DNA of 64,000 nucleotides from Altererythrobacter sp. XM-24bin4 (lineage in GTDB: Bacteria > Pseudomonadota > Alphaproteobacteria > Sphingomonadales > Sphingomonadaceae), in assembly GCA_003149575.1 (NCBI GenBank), contig QCWG01000001.1, positions 1,618,334 to 1,682,333 of the forward strand. The letters are read 5' to 3'. The position numbers and the translations under genes were made by a program. The notes beneath the pieces were generated by a model that was given only the letters and a program-made list of their open reading frames with translations, searched no databases and was not told the DNA's origin. Below are positions 15,729-24,526 of this stretch, in pieces. How positions within the stretch are numbered: the first letter of the stretch is position 1; every line of letters begins with the position of its first letter.

Positions 15729-16572
15729 CTATTTGTCGAGCGGGACCGCACCCTTGAATGTAGGTGTCACGTGGGAGAATGGAATTTCTATTCCCGCATT
15801 GTCCAGACCTTGCTTGATCGTGCAGATGACCTTGTCACGGCTTTCATGTCCGTCGCGATTGGTTGAACCAGTCCACCAACGCACCTTGAAATCGACAGAG
15901 CTGGAATTGAACTCCTACGCGAAAACATCGATCCCTTTGTCGAGAATGATGCCATCGACGCTCTCTACCGATTTGCGGATCACTTCTACTGCTTGATCAA
16001 GGTTTGAGTCATAGGCAACGCCAACTACGACATCGAAGCGGCGCCGGTCCTGATCGGTCAGTATCTCGACCGGGTTCTTGAACAGTATCGAGTTTGGAAC
16101 GATCGTCAGCTCTCCAGACAGGGCGCGAATGTGCGTTTCGCGCAAGGTGATGTGTTCTACCTTGCCAATTATCCCTTCGCATTCGATCGGGTCGCCAATG
16201 CGCATTTTCTCGCGCAGCATGATCAGCACGCCTGCAAGGAAGTTCTCGAAAATATCCTGAAATGCAAAACCGATTGCAACTGCGCCGATGCCAAGTCCCG
16301 CAAACAGACTGCCGGGTGTAAGGTCGGAAAAGATTATCGCTGCCAGCATTACGCCGAACAACCAGATGGCCAGTTTCACCAAAGTCTCCACCAGATTGCG
16401 CAGAGAAGGGCGAAGGTCAACTTTTTCCGGTAATGCGACCCGCAATCTTGACTGCAAAACCAGTAAGCAATCCGGTCAGCAAAAGGACAATGATGGCGAC
16501 GATGATCACCGGTATCGACTGGGCAAATCAGTCCATCATCGCCGTGACCTGATAATCGATCTGATTGAGCAT
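15729..16572 (-). pseudogene. Broken MscS-family mechanosensitive channel gene
   Basis: The full coding trace runs from ATG 16572 (MLNQIDYQVTAMMD) to TAG 15729. Three lesions interrupt it: a TGA after 14 codons, a frameshift near 16425-16457 joining the first membrane helix (VIIVAIIVLLLTGLLTGFAVKIAG) to 'KVDLRPSLRNLVETLVKLAI', and a TAG at 15915-15917 followed in the same frame by EFNSSSVDFKVRWWTGSTN and a normal MscS C-terminus. The middle keeps the pore and beta-domain signatures (GLGIGAVAIGFAFQDIFENF; GDPIECEGIIGKVEHITLRET). The total length of 844 is not a multiple of three. A 180-residue internal fragment from a TTG could be made, but no full channel. Confidence 0.8.
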
Positions 16573-16731
16573 ATTTGAGTTTTCCCTCTTTGCTTACCAA
16601 GCCAATGGATAGCGCGAGGGTAAAGTTCCCAAAGTTCCGATTGCGCAAGTCTATCAACTTGATCAGGTGGACTTGGCGCGCGCACTTGGGCAATCAGCGC
16701 AAGCAACTTCAAATAGGGAAATCCAGCAGTG

Positions 16732-17889
16732 ATGCAGGAAAGCGAAGAACTGACTGAAATCCGGCGCGCGGTGCGTGCGTTATGTGAAGAGTTTCCCGGC
16801 GAATATTGGCGCGACAAGGATCGAACGCGGGATTACCCGGCCGAGTTTGTCGATGCGCTCACCAGATCTGGGTTTCTGGCAGCGCTGATTCCGGAGGAAT
16901 TTGGGGGCAGTGGCCTAAAACTTGATGCGGCATCGGTCATTATGGAAGAGATCCAGGCTTCAGGTTGTAATGGCGGTGCGGCCCATGCGCAAATGTATAT
17001 CATGAACACGCTGCTTCGGTATGGGAGTGACGCGCAAAAGGCCGAATACCTGCCCAAGATCGCCAATGGTGAGTTACGCCTTCAGGCGTTTGGCGTTTCC
17101 GAGCCAACCAGTGGAACAGATACACTTTCGCTCAAGACTCGAGCGACCAAAGACGGTGATGAATATGTGATCAACGGCCAGAAGATCTGGACAAGCCGTG
17201 CAGAGCATTCCGATCTGATGCTCTTGCTAGCTAGGACAACTCCGCGAGAGGAAGTGGAAAAGCGAACCGAGGGACTGTCGATCTTCCTTGTCGATATGCG
17301 GGAAGTTGTGGGCAAGGGAATGACGATCAAGCCCATCCGCACGATGATGAACCATTCATCCTGCGAGGTGTTCTTCGACGATATGCGTATCCCGGCAAGC
17401 GCGCTGATCGGGGAAGAAGGCAAGGGCTTCCGCTATATCCTGTCCGGCATGAACGCAGAGCGCGTTTTGATCGCTGCTGAATGCATCGGCGATGCCAAAT
17501 GGTTCATTGAAAAAGCGAAGGGCTACGCCAATGAGCGCGAAGTTTTCGGCCGCCCGATCGGCCAGAATCAAGGCGTGCAATTTCCGATCGCGCGCTGCTA
17601 CGCGCAAATGCGCGCGGCCGAATTGATGGTGCACCATGCGGCGGATGTTTATGATCAGGGCGGCAATGCGGGCGAAGAGGCGAATATGGCAAAGCTGCTT
17701 GCATCGGAGGCGAGCTGGGCCGCGGCTGAAATGTGTGTGCAGACCCTTGGCGGGTTTGGATTCGCTGAAGAATATGATGTGGAGCGCAAGTTTCGCGAAG
17801 CGCGGCTCTACACAGTTGCGCCCATATCGACCAATCTCATCCTGTCATACTTGTCCGAACATGTACTCGGACTGCCGCGTTCATACTGA
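16732..17889 (+). CDS. Acyl-CoA dehydrogenase
   Basis: A 385-residue flavoenzyme from ATG 16732 (a GTG lies one codon upstream). It shows the family blocks: 'LIPEEFGGSGLKLDAASVIMEE', FAD/substrate-binding 'QAFGVSEPTSGTDTLSLKTRA', 'INGQKIWTSRAEHSDLMLLLART', and C-terminal 'QTLGGFGFAEEYDVERKFREARLYTVAPISTNLI'. The usual catalytic Glu position near the C-terminus is not clear from the motif, and the 'APISTNLI' variant differs from the common 'GTSEIQ'. It oxidises an acyl-CoA at the alpha-beta bond; chain preference is unknown. It lies alone between mscS (opposite) and ftsB. Confidence 0.9.
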   Translation: MQESEELTEIRRAVRALCEEFPGEYWRDKDRTRDYPAEFVDALTRSGFLAALIPEEFGGSGLKLDAASVIMEEIQASGCNGGAAHAQMYIMNTLLRYGSDAQKAEYLPKIANGELRLQAFGVSEPTSGTDTLSLKTRATKDGDEYVINGQKIWTSRAEHSDLMLLLARTTPREEVEKRTEGLSIFLVDMREVVGKGMTIKPIRTMMNHSSCEVFFDDMRIPASALIGEEGKGFRYILSGMNAERVLIAAECIGDAKWFIEKAKGYANEREVFGRPIGQNQGVQFPIARCYAQMRAAELMVHHAADVYDQGGNAGEEANMAKLLASEASWAAAEMCVQTLGGFGFAEEYDVERKFREARLYTVAPISTNLILSYLSEHVLGLPRSY

Positions 17890-17958
17890 TTTGTGACACA
17901 AACCACTTGCAAGCGGCAGTTAACTATGATTCTGTGGCTTTGACGAGGACGGGGCAAA

Positions 17959-18258
17959 ATGCGCAAACCACCAAAAGAGCAATTGAGGCAGGGCTTGGCT
18001 CTTGCGGCACTGCTGGTCATTGCGAGTTTTGCGATTGCGGGTCCGACAGGACTGTTGGCTTGGAACGAGAGTGAAGAGCTGCTGGAACAACGCAAGGCTC
18101 ACATTGCGGAAACGCAAGCCAAGCGGGACATGCTCAAGAACAAAGTCGACCGGCTTCACCCGGATGGAGCGGACCCTGATCTGGTCGGCGAACTGTTGCG
18201 GGAGAACATGAATGTTGTTCACCCGGATGAGATCGTCATAACGCTCGATCAAGAGTAA
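17959..18258 (+). CDS. ftsB: FtsB/DivIC-like septum formation initiator
   Basis: A 99-residue bitopic membrane protein: a short basic N-terminus, one helix at about 15-34, then a coiled coil (EELLEQRKAHIAETQAKRDMLKNKVDRL) and a conserved tail (DPDLVGELLRENMNVVHPDEIVI). This is the usual layout of the septum formation initiator family, which bridges FtsL and FtsQ in the divisome. It is immediately upstream of pdhA, a common arrangement in related alphaproteobacteria as far as I recall. Confidence 0.85.
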   Translation: MRKPPKEQLRQGLALAALLVIASFAIAGPTGLLAWNESEELLEQRKAHIAETQAKRDMLKNKVDRLHPDGADPDLVGELLRENMNVVHPDEIVITLDQE

Positions 18259-18294
18259 TCGCGGCGCAATTCAAACTCGCGGCGCAATTCAAAC
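18259..18294 (+). repeat. 18-bp tandem direct repeat, two copies
   Basis: The unit TCGCGGCGCAATTCAAAC occurs twice without a gap directly after the ftsB stop codon (18259-18276, 18277-18294). No function is apparent; it looks like a recent tandem duplication in the spacer before pdhA. Confidence 0.9.
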
Positions 18295-18400
18295 TAAAGA
18301 TTTCGTATGCGCAGATGCGCGCTTGACGTTGCGTAACCGTGCGGCTTGCGCCTATATCATGCGCGCAACCCACCTCTCCGGGGAAGAACAATAAACAAGG

Positions 18401-19492
18401 ATGAGAGCTTTGGCTAAAGCGGCGAAAAAGGCGCAGAATGCGTCTGGTAAATCTCCAGCTTCGGACGACGGCGATTTCGTTCTGCATTCGCTCCAGGAAG
18501 CGCATGAGAAGAACCTGAAATACGATGCCAGCGACGAGGAATTGCTCACATTCTATGAGCAAATGCTTCTTATTCGCCGGTTTGAGGAGAAGGCCGGGCA
18601 GCTATATGGTCTCGGCCTGATCGGCGGGTTTTGTCACTTGTATATCGGGCAGGAAGCGGTTGCGATTGGCCTCCAAAGCGCGCTCGACAATGATCGCGAC
18701 AGCGTGATCACCGGCTATCGCGATCATGGGCATATGCTTGCGTATGGCATCGATCCCAACGTCATTATGGCAGAGCTGACCGGACGTCAGGCTGGTATAT
18801 CGAAGGGGAAGGGCGGCTCGATGCATATGTTCAGCACCGAGCACAAATTCTATGGCGGCCATGGCATTGTCGGGGCACAGGTGTCGCTCGGCGGCGGGCT
18901 CGCCTTGGCGCACAAATACAAAGAGGATGGCGGTTTGTGCCTGACGTATTTTGGCGATGGCGCGGCCAACCAAGGACAGGTCTATGAGACCTTCAACATG
19001 GCGTCCCTTTGGAATTTGCCGATCGTGTTTGTGGTAGAGAACAATCAGTATGCCATGGGCACCAGCACTGCACGCTCTAGCGCGGAAACCGAATTTCACC
19101 GGCGCGGTACAGCATTCCGTATTCCCGGGATGGACGTGAATGGTATGGACGTGCTCGAAGTGCGTAGCGCGGCCGAAATCGCATTCAAGCACGTGCGCGA
19201 AGGCGGCGGCCCCGTGCTGATTGAGTGCAATACCTATCGTTACCGCGGCCATTCAATGTCTGACCCTGCGAAGTATCGTAGCCGCGAAGAGGTGCAGGGT
19301 ATGCGCGACAATCGCGATCCCATCGAAGGGCTCAAGAAAGTCCTTCTCGAAAAAGGGAAGACAGAGGAAGACTTGAAAGCCATCGACAAGGCAATCCGGG
19401 CCCGCGTTGCAGAGAGCGCGGACTTTGCCGAAACTTCGCCAGAGCCGGATGCATCTGAACTCTACACCGATGTTTTGGTGGAGGAGTATTGA
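18401..19492 (+). CDS. pdhA: Pyruvate dehydrogenase E1 component, alpha subunit
   Basis: A 363-residue thiamine diphosphate enzyme subunit. It has the E1 alpha core: 'MLLIRRFEEKAGQLYGLGLIGGFCHLYIGQEAV', 'GKGGSMHMFS', and the ThDP/Mg2+ site GDGAANQGQVYETFNMASLWNLPIVFVVENNQYAMGT (residues about 185-221). An alanine- and lysine-rich N-terminal extension of about 30 residues precedes the domain. With the next gene it forms the heterotetrameric E1 that decarboxylates pyruvate. The E2 and E3 genes lie about 37 kb away at 56-59.6 kb. Confidence 0.95.
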   Translation: MRALAKAAKKAQNASGKSPASDDGDFVLHSLQEAHEKNLKYDASDEELLTFYEQMLLIRRFEEKAGQLYGLGLIGGFCHLYIGQEAVAIGLQSALDNDRDSVITGYRDHGHMLAYGIDPNVIMAELTGRQAGISKGKGGSMHMFSTEHKFYGGHGIVGAQVSLGGGLALAHKYKEDGGLCLTYFGDGAANQGQVYETFNMASLWNLPIVFVVENNQYAMGTSTARSSAETEFHRRGTAFRIPGMDVNGMDVLEVRSAAEIAFKHVREGGGPVLIECNTYRYRGHSMSDPAKYRSREEVQGMRDNRDPIEGLKKVLLEKGKTEEDLKAIDKAIRARVAESADFAETSPEPDASELYTDVLVEEY

Positions 19493-19495
19493 GCC

Positions 19496-20854
19496 ATGGC
19501 GATCGAACTCAAGATGCCCGCGCTTTCTCCGACTATGGAGGAGGGCACGCTCACCAAATGGCTGAAGAAGGTTGGTGATACGATCGAAGCTGGCGACATC
19601 ATTGCAGAGATCGAGACCGATAAGGCAACGATGGAATTTGAAGCCATTGACGATGGTGTGATCACGAAGATCCTCGTCGCGGAAGGCACCGAGAATGTCG
19701 CTGTCGGTACTGTAATTGCCGAGCTCGAAGGCGAAGGTGACGAGGCGAGCGCTTCGGAAACACCTTCGGCTGCCGCTCCTGTCGTCGCGCCTGCGCCAGC
19801 ACCGTCAGCTGCTCCTTCGAAGCGGGTTACTACACCAAAAGCTGATCCTTCGATCCCCGAAGGCACGAGCTTCTCCCAAGTTTCGGTACGCGAAGCGCTG
19901 CGTGATGGGATGGCAGAAGAGATGCGCCGCGACGATCGCGTCTTTGTGATGGGTGAAGAAGTCGCCGAGTACCAGGGTGCCTATAAGGTTACGCAAGGAC
20001 TGCTCGACGAATTTGGCCCGAAGCGCGTGATCGACACGCCAATTACAGAATATGGCTTTGCAGGCATTGGAACCGGCGCGGCTATGGGTGGATTGCGCCC
20101 AATTGTCGAGTTCATGACCTTCAACTTCGCGATGCAGGCGATTGATCATATCATCAATTCAGCCGCGAAAACAAACTATATGTCTGGCGGCCAGATGCGC
20201 TGTCCAATCGTATTCCGCGGCCCGAATGGCGCAGCCAGCCGGGTTGGCGCCCAACACAGCCAGAACTATGGCCCGTGGTATGCCAGCGTGCCGGGCCTGA
20301 TCGTGATTGCACCATATGACAGTGCTGATGCGAAAGGCCTGATGAAAGCAGCAATCCGCAGCGAGGACCCTGTTGTCTTCCTCGAAAACGAGCTGGTCTA
20401 TGGTCGCAGCTTCGATGTGCCCGACGTTGACGAATATGTCCTGCCCATCGGCAAGGCGCGCATCATGCGCGAAGGCAGCGACGTTACAATCGTCAGCTAC
20501 TCAATCGGGGTCGGGCTCGCGCTGGAAGCCGCGGATACGCTGGCCGAAGAAGGCATCGATGCAGAAGTGATCGACCTGCGCACTTTGCGTCCGCTGGACC
20601 GGGAAGCAATCCTGACTTCGCTCGCCAAAACAAACCGCCTCGTGATTGCTGAGGAGGGCTGGCCAACTTGCTCAATCGCGTCTGAAGTGATGGCGGTTTG
20701 CATGGAGGATGGCTTCGATCATCTAGACGCGCCGGTCTTGCGTGTATGCGATGAGGATGTCCCGCTGCCTTATGCGGCAAACCTGGAGAAGCTTGCGTTT
20801 ATTGACGCTCCGCGCATCGTCGCAGCAGTCAAGAAGGTTTGTTACAAGGCCTAG
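19496..20854 (+). CDS. pdhB: Pyruvate dehydrogenase E1 component, beta subunit with lipoyl domain
   Basis: 452 residues. The first 80 form a biotinyl/lipoyl domain with the modified lysine in [13 protein letters not shown] (K43), followed by an Ala/Pro-rich linker (about 80-118) and the E1 beta transketolase-like domains ('[23 protein letters not shown]', '[36 protein letters not shown]'). An extra lipoyl domain on E1 beta is a known feature of many alphaproteobacteria. The gene starts four bases after pdhA stops. Its lipoyl domain is nearly the same in sequence as that of the E2 encoded at 58180-59577. Confidence 0.95.
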   Translation: MAIELKMPALSPTMEEGTLTKWLKKVGDTIEAGDIIAEIETDKATMEFEAIDDGVITKILVAEGTENVAVGTVIAELEGEGDEASASETPSAAAPVVAPAPAPSAAPSKRVTTPKADPSIPEGTSFSQVSVREALRDGMAEEMRRDDRVFVMGEEVAEYQGAYKVTQGLLDEFGPKRVIDTPITEYGFAGIGTGAAMGGLRPIVEFMTFNFAMQAIDHIINSAAKTNYMSGGQMRCPIVFRGPNGAASRVGAQHSQNYGPWYASVPGLIVIAPYDSADAKGLMKAAIRSEDPVVFLENELVYGRSFDVPDVDEYVLPIGKARIMREGSDVTIVSYSIGVGLALEAADTLAEEGIDAEVIDLRTLRPLDREAILTSLAKTNRLVIAEEGWPTCSIASEVMAVCMEDGFDHLDAPVLRVCDEDVPLPYAANLEKLAFIDAPRIVAAVKKVCYKA

Positions 20855-20869
20855 TCCGCAACGAAAACG

Positions 20870-20900
20870 GCGGGCACTGTGGCCCCCCGCTTTGACGCTA
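20870..20900 (+). terminator. Possible terminator between pdhB and the tad genes
   Basis: GCGGG (20870-20874) can pair with CCCGC (20886-20890), followed by TTTGACGCTAATTTTTT. The stem is short and the T-run is offset, so this is a modest candidate, perhaps used by both converging transcripts. Confidence 0.35.
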
Positions 20901-20916
20901 ATTTTTTGATGCACCC

Positions 20917-21348
20917 TTACTCGTCAAGCACGATGATCGGGCGAGAGAATGTAAGTTGCGGCGACACCCAGTTTACCAGAGGTACAACCGCAGGCGGGGT
21001 GTAGGTCAGCGTGATGGTCTTCTCGAATGTTCCGGCGACTCGTGGCGTCGGAACGCTTGTCACTGTCGCGTCGAAAGTGTTGTTGAGCAGATAGGGCGCG
21101 GTTGCTGCGGCGGTCTCTGCCCAGGTTTCGATCGTCGCATCGGTGATCTCGTTACCCTTTTGGTATTCCACAACGGCAAAGCGAGAGGTTTCCTGAGCGA
21201 TTGATCGCAGCGCATTTTGCGCCTGCATGCCGATCCCAACCTGGAAGACACCAAACAGCAGGCCGATAATGGCAGGTGCCAGAATAGCGAATTCGACAAT
21301 GGTCGAACCAGACTGGTCCTTGACGAGATTTCCGGATGTTCTGCTCAT
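20917..21348 (-). CDS. tadE: TadE-like pilus assembly protein
   Basis: 143 residues from ATG 21348, which overlaps the stop of the preceding gene by four bases; a longer in-frame start exists but would lie well inside that gene. The N-terminus carries the TadE signature 'DQSGSTIVEFAILAPAIIGLLFGVFQVGIGMQ', that is, a Gly followed by a Glu+5-like pseudopilin helix. TadE-type minor pseudopilins are processed by a TadV peptidase and exported by the Tad type IVc pilus machinery. It is third in a tadG-tadE-tadE set; no ATPase or secretin genes are nearby. Confidence 0.8.
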   Translation of the reverse strand: MSRTSGNLVKDQSGSTIVEFAILAPAIIGLLFGVFQVGIGMQAQNALRSIAQETSRFAVVEYQKGNEITDATIETWAETAAATAPYLLNNTFDATVTSVPTPRVAGTFEKTITLTYTPPAVVPLVNWVSPQLTFSRPIIVLDE

Positions 21349-21800
21349 GAGATCTGCACCCGCCTCGTAATGTTGAAGTTCACCGGGCCACCAATTCCGA
21401 AATCTGTCCATGCCGGAGTGTAGGTGTCAGTCATTGTGATGATAATGAATTCCGACACCACCGCAGTCGTACCGCAACTGCTTGCATTGGCTTCCAAGGT
21501 GGTTGCCGTATCACAACGATAGCGCAGCTGCATTAAAACCTGATCAGCAGGAAGACCTGCCGAAGCCTCGATAATCGCTTCAAGCGTGGCGCGATCGCTC
21601 GCTTCTGCCGGCGGGCGTGCAACGACCACCGCCGCAGCCTCTGCCATCGATGTCTGAAGCTCGGCCTGACGCGAGACGATGCTGCTCACCTCCAGGCCAC
21701 CAAGGGTCATCGTAGCCAGGATTGGCAGGATGAACGCGGTTTCAATTGCTACGCTTCCGCGCTCGCTATTAGCGAATGTCTTGGCAAGCTTGCTTAGCAT
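21345..21800 (-). CDS. TadE/TadF-like pilus assembly protein
   Basis: 151 residues from ATG 21800. The N-terminal pseudopilin-like segment 'SERGSVAIETAFILPILATMTLGGLEVSSIVSRQ' (about 12-45) is followed by a globular part with two cysteines (C in RYRCDT and in SSCGTT) that may form a disulfide. It starts two bases after the upstream tadG-like gene ends and overlaps the next tadE-like gene, so all three are one operon. It is a second minor pseudopilin of the same system. Confidence 0.75.
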   Translation of the reverse strand: MLSKLAKTFANSERGSVAIETAFILPILATMTLGGLEVSSIVSRQAELQTSMAEAAAVVVARPPAEASDRATLEAIIEASAGLPADQVLMQLRYRCDTATTLEANASSCGTTAVVSEFIIITMTDTYTPAWTDFGIGGPVNFNITRRVQIS

Positions 21801-21802
21801 GA

Positions 21803-23215
21803 TCACCCCACCAACCTTACGCGTGTGCCACCATTGCCGACGACCACGCTGTGTGTCTCGCCAATCGGGCAAAGCGTGGTCAGATCAGCTGTACCTGCTA
21901 CTTGCACCTTCGATGACATCACCATCATGCAATTGGCGGTTGCCTGGATGTTACCAGCCAGTTTCAATTCACTTTTGGGCATGTAAATCACGCCATTGAT
22001 GTCAAAGTTGGTAAAGTTGGTAAAGTTGGTAAAGTTGGTAAAGTTGGTAAAGTTGGTAGCGCCGGTGAGCTTGCTTCCCAAGTTGCCTGGAGAGTTCGGA
22101 TCTTCGAAGATCAGCATGTTCTCCATACGGGCAGCATCATCCGCCGGAATGCCCAATGCCAGAAGTTGCAATGCGCTCATCGGTGACAGAAAAACGTCTG
22201 CTCCACCGTTGATGTCTAGCTGCGCGCCGTTCTTCAGCACGAACATCACGCCGGTTCCGGTCAGCTGATTGCCACCATTAAGTTTCAACCGACCACCATC
22301 GATCACGTAGATCCCGCTAGTTAGGTTGGCATTGCCGCCGATCTCTAAATCGGTGTAAGTTCCCGGTAGCGCCTTGCATGTTTTTCTCGGGAATTTGGTA
22401 TAGACTTTTTTTGGAATCGATAATGGTTGATCGCCATTATCAAAACCATCTCCTGTGTAGGTCAAACCAGATGACCCGCATGACAACGTCCGCGGGGTGG
22501 GATTGTCCGGCGGGGTGAGACCTGAATACGGATCATTCAGGCCGTCGAAATTCTCGATCGTGCTGGCGTTAGCAAAGGCACCCATACCATCGTCGATACC
22601 GCCAGCAGACGCGACAGTGTTGATGTTTTGTGCGCGGCTGCTTCCGTTGGTACGGATCGAGGTGTCCGACGTAGACAGTGAAGCGACACCGCAAGCCGCG
22701 TCGACTGTTGGGCCACCATTAAACCACATTGCACTGCCAGCGGTAGGGTGGAGCGCCATCAGGCAGGCAGTGTATTCATCTGTTCGCTCAAACGTTGCTT
22801 GTGCGTTGACACGAATGGTAGTGGATCGCCCCATAACAAAGCTTGCAAACGGCAGGTCAGCCACAACCTCTGCGCGTACGATCACGCTGTTCTGTGTACC
22901 AGTGCCCCAATCGGCCAGGCTAGCCGCGTGCGTCGCGCCATTGTTAGCGATGATTGACAAATTGTCGGAGAATTCCTGATTGGCGCGAGTGATATAGATT
23001 GTACCGGTGTCGCCATTGCCGCGTGCCCATGCGCCGGCCAAGGCGGCCTGGTCTGCTGCGAATTGCAATTCGCGCTGCCACAAATACCATTGCGCGGTGT
23101 CTACAGCCAGGCCTGCGCCCCCCATCAGGGCTGGCATCCCCAGCGCAACGAGAATTGCGGCATTGCCGCTCGTGCTGCGGCGCAGTTTCCGGCTGAATTT
23201 CTTCAACACACCCAT
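21803..23215 (-). CDS. tadG: TadG-like Flp pilus assembly protein with a TNF repeat tract
   Basis: 470 residues. The N-terminus 'RRSTSGNAAILVALGMPALMGGAGLAVDTAQWYLWQRELQFAADQAALAGA' is the TadE/G-type membrane anchor of TadG-like proteins. The rest is a large periplasmic domain with many Gly/Asn and predicted beta strands. Residues about 387-404 are six perfect Thr-Asn-Phe units encoded by a 54-base tandem repeat. No clear von Willebrand motif (MIDAS) was spotted, although TadG relatives often have one. It is the first gene of the three-gene tad operon. Confidence 0.8.
   Translation of the reverse strand: MGVLKKFSRKLRRSTSGNAAILVALGMPALMGGAGLAVDTAQWYLWQRELQFAADQAALAGAWARGNGDTGTIYITRANQEFSDNLSIIANNGATHAASLADWGTGTQNSVIVRAEVVADLPFASFVMGRSTTIRVNAQATFERTDEYTACLMALHPTAGSAMWFNGGPTVDAACGVASLSTSDTSIRTNGSSRAQNINTVASAGGIDDGMGAFANASTIENFDGLNDPYSGLTPPDNPTPRTLSCGSSGLTYTGDGFDNGDQPLSIPKKVYTKFPRKTCKALPGTYTDLEIGGNANLTSGIYVIDGGRLKLNGGNQLTGTGVMFVLKNGAQLDINGGADVFLSPMSALQLLALGIPADDAARMENMLIFEDPNSPGNLGSKLTGATNFTNFTNFTNFTNFTNFDINGVIYMPKSELKLAGNIQATANCMMVMSSKVQVAGTADLTTLCPIGETHSVVVGNGGTRVRLVG
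22004..22057. repeat. 9-bp tandem repeat, six perfect copies, inside the tadG-like gene
   Basis: AAAGTTGGT repeats six times without mismatch (22004-22057); on the coding strand this is ACCAACTTT, giving Thr-Asn-Phe units. Because the unit is a multiple of three, slippage would change protein length without breaking the frame. Confidence 0.97.
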
Positions 23216-23405
23216 GGCGTCTATTCCTTTCGCAGAACCTGAATTGGCTGCATTGGTTAGTCTTTAGCGCGCACTAGGTATGCGGTTCGTTCACTTGTGT
23301 GGTTAATGAAGGGCTACTGAATCAGCGCTCATTTCTCCGCAAACTTACGGATTCTGCGATCTTCAAAGGTTGACACGTCACGCGGCTCCGGCACTAGGGC
23401 TGCCC

Positions 23406-24065
23406 ATGACAAGCGACCTTGAAGCCGAAATTGGTGATGCCGAACGGGTGGCGCTGAATTATGCCAAGCCGGACATTCGGCCGAAGCTCGCGTCATTCTT
23501 TGCTTTGGATCGCCGTTTGGGACAGATCGTCGCAAACTCTAGCGAATCTTTGCTGGGACAGATGCGGATAGCCTGGTGGCGCGACATGTTATTGGCTTCG
23601 GCGAGGGACCGCCCGGCGGGTGACGTTGTGCTGGACGCAATCGGGGCAAGCTGGGGAGGGGATGCGCAGCTGCTTCAACCTTTGGCAGATGCCTGGGAGG
23701 TCTTCCTGATTGCAGAAGAGCTCACAGCCGATATTCTGTCACAGTTTGCCCAAGGTCGCGCCAGACCCCTGGCTCAAGCCTTCGGATGCGCGCACGAAGG
23801 TTTAGCAAAGCGGGCGCAACAAGCAGGCTCACTATGGGCGCTTGCGAATACAGCCGCGCATGTTTCTGATCAGACAGAACGAGAGCTGATACTTGAACTG
23901 GCCCGCGCCGAGTTGAGCGTGAATACTCCAACCGGATCAATGCCCAGAGCACTTGCAGTGCTAACCGCACTTTCTCGGCGTTCTATCAGGCGCGGTGGCC
24001 ATCCGTTGATGGTGGGCAGAGGTGCGGCCTTGGCTGCATTACGTGCGGGTTTAATTGGAAAGTAG
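23406..24065 (+). CDS. Squalene/phytoene synthase-like protein
   Basis: 219 residues from ATG 23406. The motif 'LASFFALDRRLGQIVANSSESLLGQMRIAWWRDML' resembles the first helices of squalene/phytoene synthases and HpnC/NDUFAF6-like proteins ('AWWRD'). The aspartate-rich DXXXD metal motifs of catalytic members are not visible, and the chain is shorter than the usual 270-350 residues. It is therefore probably a non-prenyl-transferring family member; an assembly-factor role like NDUFAF6 is only a family-level guess. It stands alone, with no other isoprenoid genes nearby. Confidence 0.65.
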   Translation: MTSDLEAEIGDAERVALNYAKPDIRPKLASFFALDRRLGQIVANSSESLLGQMRIAWWRDMLLASARDRPAGDVVLDAIGASWGGDAQLLQPLADAWEVFLIAEELTADILSQFAQGRARPLAQAFGCAHEGLAKRAQQAGSLWALANTAAHVSDQTERELILELARAELSVNTPTGSMPRALAVLTALSRRSIRRGGHPLMVGRGAALAALRAGLIGK

Positions 24066-24075
24066 TTTCGTATAG

Positions 24076-24097
24076 CCTCCTTTTAATTTAGAGGAGG
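24076..24097 (+). promoter_or_regulatory. Hairpin occluding a purine-rich Shine-Dalgarno-like tract
   Basis: CCTCCT (24076-24081) is complementary to AGGAGG (24092-24097) with a ten-base loop, about 30 bases before the start of the broken EF-hand gene. It could mask a ribosome-binding tract, or serve as a weak end signal for the previous gene. Confidence 0.3.
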
Positions 24098-24128
24098 AAG
24101 TAAGGAGTCGAGTGATATTGGGCTTATC

Positions 24129-24523
24129 ATGGCGACAATTGGTCTTTACTGGTGGCAAGGAAAGGCCGAGGCGGAAGAAGCACGCCAAAATCCCGATGAA
24201 TTGCCTGTCTCAAATCCGGGTGAGATGACGGGGCCAACTACACCTGAGGCCAGCGAGCTTACGAGAGAGCAGCGACGCTTCTTTCTTTACAACCGCACTC
24301 GCGATTGGTGCATTTCGCGCAATGAAATGCTGTCCACCCGCAGCTAGGGCTTTCGTAAGCTCGATTTGGACGGCAACAATTTGCTCGCCTTCGAAGAATG
24401 GGCCGTGGCTACCGCAGAGAAGTTCGAAGGGGCCGATGCTGATGGGGACGGCAAGTTGCCATGAAGGAATTCGCAACAACCGCATCAAAACGCCGCTTGA
24501 GGCGGTCGTCCTGCCGATGCTAA
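24129..24523 (+). pseudogene. Broken EF-hand calcium-binding protein gene
   Basis: From ATG 24129 the frame gives an N-terminal helix (IGLYWWQ), a low-complexity acidic stretch and 'LTREQRRFFLYNRTRDW', then TAG after 72 codons (24345-24347). The same frame continues as GFRKLDLDGNNLLAFEEW (first EF-hand loop, DLDGNNLLAFEE) and ADADGDGKLP (second loop) before a TGA at 24462-24464. A one-base shift restores 'KEFATTASKRRLRRSSCRC' and a final TAA at 24521-24523. Total length is 395, not a multiple of three. The two lesions suggest decay of an exported EF-hand protein. It ends four bases before the end of trmFO. Confidence 0.75.
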
Positions 24524-24526
24524 ACG

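Noticed and set aside
15729..16572. Recoding of TGA or TAG as an amino acid in the mscS-like gene
   Set aside because: A frameshift is also needed, and no recoding element is visible; all other genes use normal stops.
18602..19252. A 216-codon minus-strand frame inside pdhA
   Set aside because: Antisense shadow of a highly conserved enzyme gene.
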